Positions 1 to 8,796 of a stretch of 64,000 nt of DNA are shown in pieces. The notes below the pieces were generated by a model that saw only the letters and a program-made list of their open reading frames with translations, was not told where the DNA came from and ran no database searches. The stretch covers positions 1 through 64,000 of the forward strand of contig JADJBR010000009.1 in the NCBI GenBank assembly GCA_016703645.1. Direction: 5' to 3'. Position 1 is the first letter of the stretch, and each line of letters starts with the position of its first letter. Source of the stretch: Zoogloea sp. (lineage in GTDB: Bacteria; Pseudomonadota; Gammaproteobacteria; Burkholderiales; Rhodocyclaceae). The position numbers and the translations under genes were made by a program.

Positions 1-1136
1 TCTTGATCAGCGCAATGTCCGCAGCGTCCGGCACCTTTTCGAAACGTTTTCCCTACCTTGTAATTGATCATGACCGGCACTTTGAACCGCTTGCTCAATA
101 ACCTCGCCGAGGTAAGGGGTCCATGAATTTATGCCGCTTCCTTTCCATCGACCGTTTTGTAAGTGCCGCACCACACGATGGGCATGGAAATTGATCGTTC
201 TACCTTTCCGCCTTCTTTGTCGACTGCGGAGTTCCAGAACACAACATCGCCGGCACACTCTGGACATGAAAAAACATCAGACCAAACTGTGTAATTGATC
301 CTGCCGGTCAAACATGTCGTGTGCAGGCTGGGTATTTCGTCCGATTCAATTTTGGCTATCGCGCTAAGAACCTGATCACTGGTAGGATTGTGCAGAGTCT
401 GGAACATCCAGCCGGTGGCATCTTCTGTGTCTTTTAATATTTCCTGAGCATCACGCTGAAATTGATGAGTGTCAGATGGCGTGTTGTATGTGTATGCGAT
501 AAAGCTGGCTATCGGAGAAAGATCGCTCAGGATAGATTGGCGGGCACCCAGCATAGAAAATGGTGACCATTTTGATTTGCCGTCTTCCAACTCCTCTCTG
601 TAAATAATTCCGTCAGAATCTACCTTGTATCCAAGGGATTGCACCACTTCACGGTTTCCGCAAAGTTGAGCTGCTATTCCAGTAGCACCACTCCCAGCAA
701 AAGCATCTTGAATCAAGTCACCTGGTGCCGTGTACTGGAGGATGTAACGGATGATTGCTCGATGCGGAACCTTTGTGTGATACGGATGTAGTTTGTATAA
801 AGGATCGTACTTTCCTTCACTAATGTCCGCGAAGAATGGCTCTTTGTTATAAGGTACAGACGGTTCATACGGCTTGCCGTAATACTTAATGAACTCCTCG
901 ATGAAGGGATTCGGACAGGCGGTGTAATAAGGGGGATCGGATAGTGCAAGAATGTCCTCGTCCGTGCCAATGGGAAATCCCTCGATCTCGCGGAAGGCTG
1001 GATCTTTAAGCTTCTCGCGCAGGATCGCTAAGTAGTGCTCACGCCGGGCTTCGTCGCTCGGGAACGTCTGGCCGAGGCATTCAACCGGGCCGGATGGCTT
1101 AGGCTCGTCGGAGAATAGGGATTGGGAGGTTGTCAT
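1..1136 (-). pseudogene. pglX: BREX-type DNA adenine methyltransferase (DUF1156 class), frameshifted and cut by window edge
   Basis: The first 335 residues read openly from an ATG at 1136. They contain DPPY (residues 67-70) followed by FAGSG (146-150), the beta-class N6-adenine methylase order, and a CPEC half of a Zn ribbon near residue 290. The open frame then stops at 129-131. Homology continues in other frames: a second Zn-ribbon half (FPCPSCGAALTK), then YLGEVIEQA, KVPVMINYKVGK and RFEKVPDAADIALIK. This is the normal continuation of DUF1156 methylases, which are usually near 1000 residues. Each junction needs removal of one base, at about 190, 115, 84 and 47. As given, the gene cannot make the full enzyme. 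It overlaps the preceding reading frame by 4 nt and would be the host-marking methylase of the BREX module. The remainder lies left of the window. Sequence error in this short stretch is an alternative to real decay. Confidence 0.75.
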
Positions 1137-1477
1137 TGTTCTGCTTCCTGTTCGGTTGCGACACCGGCTTGCCCGTGCATCGTCTTGAGTTTTACCCCGA
1201 TATCCGTGAGCACGTATTGCTGCTTGGGGGAGCGTGGCTTGTCAGGGAGGGTCAGGCGCAGCACGCCGCCCGCCAGCAGTGGCTCCAGATGAGTCGTTAC
1301 AAAGTGCGGGCGATGGTTGAAGCCCGTGTGGGTCATCAATTCCGCCATCGAACGAGGCACGTCGGCAAACCCGATGAGCCGCCACTGCACGTCGGACAAC
1401 CGATCAAGTTCCTGCGGCTGCGCCAGCTTGATCGGTCGCTTGATCGGTACTCTTTTCGCCGCCAAGTTCCGCTGCAA
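1133..1477 (-). CDS. Out-of-frame C-terminal winged-helix part of the AlbA_2/Schlafen-type ATPase
   Basis: This 114-residue reading frame overlaps the end of the AlbA_2 protein in another frame. From residue 25 on (ELDRLSDVQWRLIGF, then DKPRSPKQQYVLTDIG) it looks like the winged-helix tail that normally ends AlbA_2/HATPase proteins carrying a TDQ-TDQ linker. Deleting one T of the TT at 1406-1407 (minus strand) joins the two frames into one protein with no stop. I therefore read it as the detached C-terminus of the upstream gene, not an independent gene. Its own start has no convincing ribosome binding site. It ends with a 4-nt overlap on the methyltransferase start. Confidence 0.6.
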   Translation of the reverse strand: MQRNLAAKRVPIKRPIKLAQPQELDRLSDVQWRLIGFADVPRSMAELMTHTGFNHRPHFVTTHLEPLLAGGVLRLTLPDKPRSPKQQYVLTDIGVKLKTMHGQAGVATEQEAEQ

Positions 1478-3086
1478 CGTGTTGATTTTCTAGTGGAACG
1501 CTAGGCGTTTCTGCCAAGAAGCGGGGTCGCAAGTGCTCGGCCAGGCCGAACAAGTTGCCGGTTTCGCCTTGCGCTACAAGCAGCGCTTGTACGGTGAGCC
1601 GCTGGACAAGCTGGCGGGCGTCCGCACCGGACAGGCCGGTGAGTGCCTTCACGTCGGCAATGTCAATCTGGCCCTTGCGGGTCAGGTAAGCGAAGACATC
1701 GGCTTCCTGCCCGGAGAGGGTCACGCCCAAGCTTGCCTGTGCCAGAAGCTGGGCTTCGGTAATGAGCTTTTCCTTGCGCAGCCGCAGGCGGAAGCTTTTT
1801 TCGGCCTTGTGGTTCTCGATTTCCGGCGGCAGGTAGCCCAGCCTGCGCCAGCCGTCGAAGATGGCGCGCACGCCGGTCCCACCCTGGTCGGATAGGCCGA
1901 TACGGCGGAAGGCGTTGACGATACCGGGGTTGCGAACCTCCTTGTCGCCGGGGTCGAGCAGTTGTTCGCGCGAGCCGAAGGCGTCACCAGGATTGAAGAA
2001 CTCGGTCTGGTCTCGGAAGAAGCGAATGACCGGCACGCGGGTGGTGTCGCCGAAGTCCTGATGGATCAGCAGATTGATGGCGGCTTCGCGGAAGGAGATG
2101 TAGTCCGGCGGATCGTCGTCGCGGCGCAAAGTGCTGGCATCCACGGCAAAGGGACGCTCGCTGTGGCGGAAGTAGAACTCGACGATGGACTGCCACGCCT
2201 TGATGAGGTTGTCTTCCACGGTGAGGCGGTCGGCCCAGCGCACGGCGGAGTCGTAGTCGGCGCTGGTGTTGCGGTAGAGCTGCACATCAGTGACCATGCG
2301 CGGCAGCACCTGGCGGACGTATTCTCCGCTGCCCAGCACCAGGATGGCGGCGCGGGTGGGGCGCAGCACGCCGCCTTGCTCAACCAGAAAGCCCCAGTTG
2401 CGCAGAAAGGCGGTGTCATCAGCCGCCGTATCCTTGCCGGGGTTGCTGGCGGCGAAACGGGTGCGATACCAACGCACGGAGGTTTCGTCGAAGCAACGGC
2501 TGGTATCGATATCCAGCGGTTCGGCGTCGTAGCGAATGTTCGATGCGTCGCGGATGAAGCGCAGCAGTTCGTCGCGCGTGCAGGTGTCGTCGCGCGCACC
2601 ACGGCGGATGTATGCCTTGTGCGGTGTGCGATCAATGAACACGGGTTTTTCGTTGCGCTTGGCCTCCGGCACATAGAAGGCCAGAACCGTGCCTTCAGCC
2701 AAGGAATGAACTGATCCATTGATCGGCAGGAATACGCTGATCTTGTTCTGATCGCGTACCCAGCCGAGAAAAGTGTTCTGTACTTCGTCGGCATTGGTGA
2801 CACCGGTAATGGTGAAGGTGCCGTTGGCTTGCTTGACGCCAAATACCAAGTGCCCGCCCGCCGTGTTGGCGAAGGCGCTGACGGTTTCAAGCGAATCCTT
2901 GGGCGCGGCCCACGTCGCTTCCTTGAATTCGATGTCGCTCCACTCAATCGATTGGAGGCGTGCCAGCAATTCTTTTCTATCCATGATCAGCTTGGCCCGT
3001 AGTGCTAAGGCGCCGTCTCGCCAGCGCCGACTTTCCTGTTCGGATGGTACATATGGCCTTGCGACCGAGGTTTTGCGCTGAATCAT
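1404..3086 (-). CDS. AlbA_2 (Schlafen-like) / HATPase-domain ATP-binding protein in the BREX cluster, C-terminus frameshifted
   Basis: 560 residues. The N-terminal third carries the AlbA_2/Schlafen-type fold signature (DIEFKEATW, then SAFANTAGGHLVFGVKQ). The middle has the HATPase_c_4-like segment with RNPGIVNAFRRIGLSDQGG followed by TGVRAIFDGW. The C-terminus ends in a TDQATDQ linker and then stops early, because the winged-helix tail continues in another frame (1133-1477). The ATG at 3086 lies 2 nt after the brxC stop and has GGAG 5-7 nt upstream; ATG 2984 is an alternative that fits the usual family start better. Proteins of this family are often called RecG-like or RNA-binding regulators. 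Their exact biochemical role is not settled. Position between brxC and the methylase suggests an accessory or regulatory subunit of the defence module. Confidence 0.75.
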   Translation of the reverse strand: MIQRKTSVARPYVPSEQESRRWRDGALALRAKLIMDRKELLARLQSIEWSDIEFKEATWAAPKDSLETVSAFANTAGGHLVFGVKQANGTFTITGVTNADEVQNTFLGWVRDQNKISVFLPINGSVHSLAEGTVLAFYVPEAKRNEKPVFIDRTPHKAYIRRGARDDTCTRDELLRFIRDASNIRYDAEPLDIDTSRCFDETSVRWYRTRFAASNPGKDTAADDTAFLRNWGFLVEQGGVLRPTRAAILVLGSGEYVRQVLPRMVTDVQLYRNTSADYDSAVRWADRLTVEDNLIKAWQSIVEFYFRHSERPFAVDASTLRRDDDPPDYISFREAAINLLIHQDFGDTTRVPVIRFFRDQTEFFNPGDAFGSREQLLDPGDKEVRNPGIVNAFRRIGLSDQGGTGVRAIFDGWRRLGYLPPEIENHKAEKSFRLRLRKEKLITEAQLLAQASLGVTLSGQEADVFAYLTRKGQIDIADVKALTGLSGADARQLVQRLTVQALLVAQGETGNLFGLAEHLRPRFLAETPSVPLENQHVAAELGGEKSTDQATDQAGAAAGT

Positions 3087-3088
3087 CC

Positions 3089-6000
3089 TTACTCCACCAC
3101 GAACCGCAACTTGGTCGCATCCTTGCCCTTGCAGCGCCCATTAAGAAGCGTCTCGAAGCGACGTCGCAACTCGTCAGGATTGGCGGGGGAACCGCCGGCC
3201 AGTAGCGCGGCACGAATCTCGTCAGTAGTCACCGTTTCCTTGACCAAACCAGATAACGCTTCCTGCACGGCAGTGACAAATTCCGGCGGCACCGGATCAG
3301 GCAGTTTGCCGGATGTCACGAACGATTCGATCAGCTTGCGGGCGGCTGCTTTCAAAAGATCGAGGTTGGCGCGAATGATCGGGTCGTCGAGGTTGTCCAC
3401 CAGCGTCTGCTGCCAGCCGGCATAAAGACGCTCCAGTTCTTCGTCGAGTTGGGTTAGCGCATTGGCGGCCTGGCCAAACGGCAAGGCCTCGTTTGCCGGT
3501 TTGTAGCTGCAGTGAGGGCAGAACGAAGTGGCGACCAATTCGGATTCTGACAACTGGTAGCAGCTTTTGAGGTTATCCAACCGGTCTTCGAAGACAGTTA
3601 GCTGGGTGGTCGGCATCAGCGATATGCCAGCGAGTGCGCGCAATGCGACCAGACGTCCATCCTTGCGCAGTGCGGCCTTGGTCTTATCCTCAGTCACTCC
3701 CAGCCGGGCTTTGCTGTGTTGGGTGATGTAGGCAGTGACGTAATCCTTCTTGAGTTGGGCAAGCTGGCTGCGATACTCGGCGGCATGCTGGGCGCTGCGG
3801 TCTTGTGCCAGGCTTGCCAGCATCTGCGTCCGCGTCGCTTGGGCCTGGCTCACCCAGGAATGATCACCCGGCAATACCATTTCGCCTTGGGAGAGATAGG
3901 CCGCGATTGCGCCGAGATCGGCGATGAGCTCCAACATCCGTTCCACAGCTGCAAGCACTTCGAGATTTTTCTTCTGGGCGTCGATGTCGTCCGACCCGAT
4001 GCGCAGATTCTTGAGCTTGCCGACCGTGTTGTAGGGGGACAGCGCTTCCGTGAATTGCTTGAGCGATTCCATGCGACCACGCCAGTCGCGTACTTCTTCC
4101 TCTCGCAACAGTGCCTGCCCCCAAAACGTGAGACGGCCCTGCATATCGGTGCTGGCGGAAAGTACGCGCCGAACGAGACCGCTGACGGCTTCCTGCAACT
4201 GCTTTACCGGCTCATCCGAGCCTTGGGTGGCGAGTTGAGCCAGGCCGGGCGATAGGCCGAGAAGTTCGAACAGAGCGCGCAGCACCGCGACGTTGATTTC
4301 CTTGGGCGCTTCAACGTGCTTGAACTGTTTGAGTTCATCTAATGATCGCTCGGCCAGCTGGTTGAGCTTGCCGGAGTCGATTTTGTCGCCGGTGATGGCA
4401 AGCACGATATCGCCGGAGTACACCAAGCCACCGAGCACGGTGACCAGAAGATCGGGCTCGAGACGGAAGCGGATCGGGACAAAGTATTCGACGTCGGTGG
4501 GACCAGCAAGTAGTTCGCTGCGGTTTAGCACTTGGCCGTGGCCTTTGGCTTTCATGCGCGACAGTATTTCTTGCGCATAGCGGGAACGTCCGGGCTCGAT
4601 GCGGTCGCCATCGAGCATCTCTAGCGCATCGAGCACGGCGATAGCATCCTTGGTGCGGGTGCCACCGGCCAGTGCCCGAAGTGCACTGGCAACGAGTTGC
4701 TTGCGATTGGTTTCCGTTACCAGCACCGAGAAGGTGGGGTATTCAGGTGCAATGTCGATGAAGCGTTGGCCGAGGTTGAGACCGGACACAATGTTCACCA
4801 CGTCTCGGAAATTGATGCGCTCCTCCGGGCCAAGCCGTGCCTTGTCGCGTAGAGAGACGCCGCGAACCCATTCCTGCAGGGGCTTGGTCTTGCCCTGATA
4901 GGTCGCCTCGTAGGCGGTCATCTGCTTTTCTTGCAGCCATTTGCTCATGTCGCGCAGGAAATCCTGCGCCTTGGAGAGGTAGATTGCCTTAGCCCCTCCG
5001 CTGGCGGTGGATGCAAGATCCAGCGCTGCGGCGTAGTAGGCGAGATGTCGCTTGATGTCTTCGTCCAGCCCCTTAAGCCGGAAGAAAACCTCGTCCGGTA
5101 AGCTGTCGTCGCGGAAGCGGGGCGGATCGAACGGCTGGATGAAATAGATATAGAAATCGCGATCTGGCTGGGCGGTGGGTCGGTCATTCGGTGCGCCGAA
5201 AAACAGATAGCCATTGCGCTCGACACGACGCTCTTGCCATTCGATCTGGTATTGCCAGATTTGATGCCCGGCGACGTAGGTGGACTCGTCGCTGCGCTCC
5301 ATCAATTGTTTGATGGCGCTGAAGTAGGCGCGGTCCAGTGCGTCGTCCGAAAGGGCATCGGCACGCTTGTCGATTTGCGCGTCATAGTCGATGTCTTTTT
5401 TCAGGTCGAGATAGTACTGCTCGGTATCCGGCGCCTTGGAGATGAACTGGCCATTCACGGTCTTCAGCGTTTCCCGCAAGACGGTTTGCACCTGAGTGAG
5501 CAGGTTCTCCGCTGGCTCGCCGCCCATGTCGTCCAGACCGGGCTGGTAGAGGCAGAGCGTGTCCCGCAGTTCTTCTGCCGTCGGTCCGATGGGCACATAG
5601 ATATCGCCACCCGTGGTGAGTCGGTGGACCGACAGTGCGTTGATGATGCGTAGCGCCATCGGCTTGTAGGCCGGCCGGGTGAATGCCTGCTGCACACGCG
5701 ACTCCAGTACCTCGGAGACGCGAATCACCTCCTTGATGTTCGGGTCGCTGCGGAACACCGAGTTGCTGTGGACGGTCTGCCAGTAGTTGTCGTAGGTGAT
5801 CAGGCCCGGGCGATCCAATGGCACGTTTTGATCCAGTACCGCCCTCATCGCCAGGGATAGGGTTTCCAGGGCGTTACGTTTTTCGGCGAAGCTGATGCGC
5901 TCGAAGGTTTTTAGGTAGTCGGGGTGAACCGGGAACAGCCGGACGTATTCGTCCATGCGTTCGTTCATCGATCCGTAGAATTTCGAGAATGGCGTGAGGT

Positions 6001-6826
6001 AGGCGCGGATTTTGGCCTGCTGGTCGGCAGATTTCTTCAGCAGACGTTCCGCTACGACGAAGCTGACGTCCTGGCGAGCGAGCAGCACCTGGACAAAACG
6101 ATCTTTGACGCGCCGGAGGCTGTCTGCCACGTGCTCGAAACGACTGCTGTCGAAAATTGCCTCCTGCACGCCGGCAACGAAACGAAAGCGTAGGTGCTTG
6201 GCGACCTCGCCGATTTCGCGCAGGAATGACAGGTCGAGCACGAGATCGTGATCCTTGCGTGAGCGCAGGAATTCGAGGAACTCGTCGACGACTAGCAGCA
6301 CCCCGTGGTCGGGGTAGACTTCGGCAAACGCGGCCATCATCTCTTCGAAGGCAGCCTTGTTGTTGACGACCTTGTCGGCTGCCGGGAACGAAAAATCGAT
6401 GCCGAGTTTGTTCAGGAATAGTTCAAGTTCGCCAATGACGATATCGCGCAGGGACATCTGGCTGGAAATTTCGATGCGATGCACCTTGAACTTGCCAGCA
6501 ATAGATTGAGCCGCTTCAGCCACCTTGGGGTGCCGGATCATCGGAACATAGCTGGCATCCTCGGCGACCAGGGAGAGGACTGACATCAAGTGCGACTTAC
6601 CGGTACCGTAGTTGCCGACCACCAGGACGCCCTTGTGATCCACGGACTCGTCGAAGGCAATCTGCGGAATCATCAGCTTGGCGATGCGGTCAGCCATGTC
6701 GTCGGAAATGACGTAGGTCTCGACGAGCTTCTTGGCCTCGCCCGGGCGGTTGGCATCAAGAAGCTGGATGACCGATTCGATCGGTTGGAATTGGATGAGA
6801 TCGCCGAATTTAAGTGAGTGCGGCAT
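3089..6826 (-). CDS. brxC: BREX P-loop ATPase BrxC/PglY type (DUF6079-like)
   Basis: 1245 residues, the normal size for BrxC/PglY proteins. A Walker A motif GNYGTGKS lies at residues 71-78. A Walker B-like motif LLVVDEFLEFL, with acidic residues D181 and E182, follows. The start MPHSLKFGDLIQFQP is set by ATG 6826, which has GAGGG just upstream. A longer in-frame extension upstream would overlap brxF and is unlikely. The C-terminal third is helical and contains one CPHC pair around residue 1110. In BREX systems this large ATPase is essential for phage exclusion and works with the methylase and PglZ. The neighbours BrxF and the DUF1156-class methylase point to BREX type 3. No frameshifts are seen, in contrast to the two downstream genes. 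Confidence 0.85.
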   Translation of the reverse strand: MPHSLKFGDLIQFQPIESVIQLLDANRPGEAKKLVETYVISDDMADRIAKLMIPQIAFDESVDHKGVLVVGNYGTGKSHLMSVLSLVAEDASYVPMIRHPKVAEAAQSIAGKFKVHRIEISSQMSLRDIVIGELELFLNKLGIDFSFPAADKVVNNKAAFEEMMAAFAEVYPDHGVLLVVDEFLEFLRSRKDHDLVLDLSFLREIGEVAKHLRFRFVAGVQEAIFDSSRFEHVADSLRRVKDRFVQVLLARQDVSFVVAERLLKKSADQQAKIRAYLTPFSKFYGSMNERMDEYVRLFPVHPDYLKTFERISFAEKRNALETLSLAMRAVLDQNVPLDRPGLITYDNYWQTVHSNSVFRSDPNIKEVIRVSEVLESRVQQAFTRPAYKPMALRIINALSVHRLTTGGDIYVPIGPTAEELRDTLCLYQPGLDDMGGEPAENLLTQVQTVLRETLKTVNGQFISKAPDTEQYYLDLKKDIDYDAQIDKRADALSDDALDRAYFSAIKQLMERSDESTYVAGHQIWQYQIEWQERRVERNGYLFFGAPNDRPTAQPDRDFYIYFIQPFDPPRFRDDSLPDEVFFRLKGLDEDIKRHLAYYAAALDLASTASGGAKAIYLSKAQDFLRDMSKWLQEKQMTAYEATYQGKTKPLQEWVRGVSLRDKARLGPEERINFRDVVNIVSGLNLGQRFIDIAPEYPTFSVLVTETNRKQLVASALRALAGGTRTKDAIAVLDALEMLDGDRIEPGRSRYAQEILSRMKAKGHGQVLNRSELLAGPTDVEYFVPIRFRLEPDLLVTVLGGLVYSGDIVLAITGDKIDSGKLNQLAERSLDELKQFKHVEAPKEINVAVLRALFELLGLSPGLAQLATQGSDEPVKQLQEAVSGLVRRVLSASTDMQGRLTFWGQALLREEEVRDWRGRMESLKQFTEALSPYNTVGKLKNLRIGSDDIDAQKKNLEVLAAVERMLELIADLGAIAAYLSQGEMVLPGDHSWVSQAQATRTQMLASLAQDRSAQHAAEYRSQLAQLKKDYVTAYITQHSKARLGVTEDKTKAALRKDGRLVALRALAGISLMPTTQLTVFEDRLDNLKSCYQLSESELVATSFCPHCSYKPANEALPFGQAANALTQLDEELERLYAGWQQTLVDNLDDPIIRANLDLLKAAARKLIESFVTSGKLPDPVPPEFVTAVQEALSGLVKETVTTDEIRAALLAGGSPANPDELRRRFETLLNGRCKGKDATKLRFVVE

Positions 6827-6845
6827 TTGACCCTCGCAGTTTTCT

Positions 6846-7340
6846 TTATTGTTGAATCTCGAAGAGGACGACGCCGTTAGTAGCGCAGTCCCGTTGTTCC
6901 GGATGGCCCATTTCGGCATAGGTCAGCCGAGATGTTCTCCCTTCACCGCGCAGCTCTCCAGGCCAAACGGCAACGACCTTTTTCGTGTGAGCCTGCTTTT
7001 TTAGCAGATCCAGCGGACTGAGCTGCAGCGTGGGATCGAACAACAACTCGATGTTGTCGATCAACAGCAAATCCTGTGTCGCGTGGATATCGGCAAGCTC
7101 ACGCAGTAGATTGCCGGCCTGCAGGTGGCGCTGCTTGTGCGGAACCGGCATCAGTTGTCGCCCGAGCTCGGAACCAATATTCAAGGGCACCATCCCCATT
7201 CGCTCCCCGAACGAATTAAGTAACGCTGTTTTGCCGCTGCGGGGCGGTCCAATCAGAAGGATCAGCCTGCTGTGCAGGGCGCTGATCTCACTGGTGAGAG
7301 TTTCAAGACGCGAAATCATCCCGACATCAACCGCGCTCAT
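6846..7340 (-). CDS. brxF: BREX-3 small P-loop protein BrxF
   Basis: A 164-residue single-domain P-loop protein. Walker A GPPRSGKT is at residues 31-38 and Walker B LLLIDNIELLFD near 91-102. Size, motif spacing and position directly before brxC match BrxF, the marker protein of BREX type 3. I place the start at ATG 7340 (MSAVDVGMISRLE), which overlaps the upstream HTH gene by 14 nt; ATG 7319 (MISRLE) is nearly as good, and neither has a strong ribosome binding site. It ends 19 nt before brxC. The gene is intact. Its biochemical role in the family is not well established. Confidence 0.8.
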   Translation of the reverse strand: MSAVDVGMISRLETLTSEISALHSRLILLIGPPRSGKTALLNSFGERMGMVPLNIGSELGRQLMPVPHKQRHLQAGNLLRELADIHATQDLLLIDNIELLFDPTLQLSPLDLLKKQAHTKKVVAVWPGELRGEGRTSRLTYAEMGHPEQRDCATNGVVLFEIQQ

Positions 7341-7545
7341 CGTCGGCGCCGCTATTGTTCTGTGCTTCGGAGGTTTGCCGCTTAATCCACTGGTCGATCT
7401 CGGCACGTGAGAAGCGCCACGTTCCCCCAACCTTGAATGCCGGAATCTTCTTGGCCGCAGCCAAACGGTATATCGTGCGCTCGGCAACCTTGAGGTATTC
7501 GGCGACTTCTGTGATCGTCAGGATGTCGGATTCAGGTTTTTTCAT
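7327..7545 (-). CDS. Excisionase/MerR-type helix-turn-helix DNA-binding protein
   Basis: 72 residues starting MKKPESDILTITEVAEYLKV. It shows the excisionase-family HTH pattern: a helix with EVAEYL, RTIYRLAAAKKIPAFKVGG, and a wing with WRFSRAEIDQWI. A TTG 36 nt upstream (7581) would extend it, but ATG 7545 begins where the family usually begins. It is the first gene of the brxF-brxC operon and overlaps brxF by 14 nt, so it may act as the operon's regulator. Proteins of this size also serve as recombination directionality factors, so a role in island excision is possible. Confidence 0.75.
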   Translation of the reverse strand: MKKPESDILTITEVAEYLKVAERTIYRLAAAKKIPAFKVGGTWRFSRAEIDQWIKRQTSEAQNNSGADDERG

Positions 7546-7914
7546 TGGCGAAAAGCGTCCGTAGATGTCAAAATTGGCCAACTACACGTGCATAGTATCT
7601 TGCTTTGCTGTGCCCTATCGATCCTTTCTCCGTGGAATTTTCCAGAAGAGCCGCTTTTTTGAGCGGTAGGTGCCGCTGTTTGTCCATCCTTACCCACCAA
7701 TAAGACTGAACAGGCCAGCGGCGCGCCTGTCAGCTGTCGATCATCGGTATGGACGGATTGGTCACATCCTGTAGCGGGAATCAACAGCCCAACAACTTCC
7801 GAATTGTTAAAGACCATCGTATCGCCCACTCGGGCAGCACTACGACCATCTACACGGAGGGATTATTGAAGCTGGTTATTGATCGAGTACGTGTCTGGCG
7901 TCAGATTGCATTCA
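7546..7914. other. Intergenic region upstream of the BREX operon
   Basis: 369 bases with no credible gene. One small inverted repeat is visible (CCGCT at 7651-7655 and AGCGG at 7662-7666), but no T-tract follows it on the minus strand, so it is not a clear terminator for the parB genes. It must hold the BREX operon promoter. I cannot assign -35/-10 boxes with confidence. Confidence 0.4.
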
Positions 7915-8796
7915 CTATTTATCAAGTGACGTCGTTTGTACGATGCCGGAAAACTCACGCAGGATTTCGGGGTGGTTTTGGGACAAAAAGCGGATCACAG
8001 CTTCGTTGTCCAGCAATTTGGTCAAGTAACCCTTGGCAAGCACCAGATTGAGAACGTCCTGACCATAGGACTGCTCGACCAATTTGAACTGCCCCTCGAG
8101 ATTCGCCATTTCGCGCTCCATCTTTGCCATTTGATCGGGCGTGACGCCCTTTACTTTCTTCGCGCCCACCTCATTCACTAGCATGTTGCTGGGTGTTGCC
8201 GCCAGCAGTGCTTGAGCGTAGGACACGGTGATATTGTTGGTGGCCACCATGAGTTCGACGCACTCCACCTGCCGGGTCGGTTTCATCTTGCGCAGTACCG
8301 GACTTAAATTAGCCGAGAAATGCTTGTCCCTGAGAAGTCGCACTGCCTCAGCACAGATGCCGTCCAGCAGATTGATTTTCTTGGTGATGTGCTCAATGTC
8401 CAGTTCCAGCGATTTCGCCAAGCGTTCCGGCGTGACGCCACGCTCCACGGCACGACGGATCATGAAATGTTCCTGAATAGTCGATAGCCGGTTGATTCGG
8501 TTGTTGTAGGTGTAACTCTCATCGTCCTTGGCGATCAGGCACAGGGCATTGCTGAACCCCAATTCCTGAAGCGCGAACATTCGAATATGCCCATCCAACA
8601 ACAAGTGCATGCCGGTGGCCTTGTCCGCTTTGGCGATGGTCAGGGGCTCAATCAGACCGATGGCATCGATAGATGCAACGATCTGCTTGAATTTCCTTGA
8701 GTGCGCAAGACCTTCTGGCGGTTTGCGTGATGGCAGCAACTTTTCAAATGCAACCGTAATGGGTTCAGGAACAAAGCCAAGGCGCGTTTGAGTCAT
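7915..8796 (-). CDS. ParB/RepB-like protein with RepB C-terminal-type region
   Basis: 293 residues from ATG 8796, which overlaps the stop of the upstream parB-like gene (ATGA). The N-terminus has a ParB/sulfiredoxin-like nuclease fold pattern, with LLDGHIRMFALQELG in place of the classical GERR box. A helical region with an HTH (VTPERLAKSLELDIEHITKKI) and a C-terminal coiled segment follow, as in plasmid-partition RepB C-terminal-domain proteins. Together with the first ParB-like protein and the serine recombinase it forms a translationally coupled triad typical of integrative elements. Function is probably island maintenance or transfer. This is inference from context. Confidence 0.75.
   Translation of the reverse strand: MTQTRLGFVPEPITVAFEKLLPSRKPPEGLAHSRKFKQIVASIDAIGLIEPLTIAKADKATGMHLLLDGHIRMFALQELGFSNALCLIAKDDESYTYNNRINRLSTIQEHFMIRRAVERGVTPERLAKSLELDIEHITKKINLLDGICAEAVRLLRDKHFSANLSPVLRKMKPTRQVECVELMVATNNITVSYAQALLAATPSNMLVNEVGAKKVKGVTPDQMAKMEREMANLEGQFKLVEQSYGQDVLNLVLAKGYLTKLLDNEAVIRFLSQNHPEILREFSGIVQTTSLDK

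Noticed and set aside
7651-7666. Inverted repeat as terminator of the parB genes
   Set aside because: No T-tract follows on the minus strand.
7542-7829. 95-codon minus-strand frame before the BREX HTH gene
   Set aside because: No domain, no ribosome site, and it occupies the expected promoter region.
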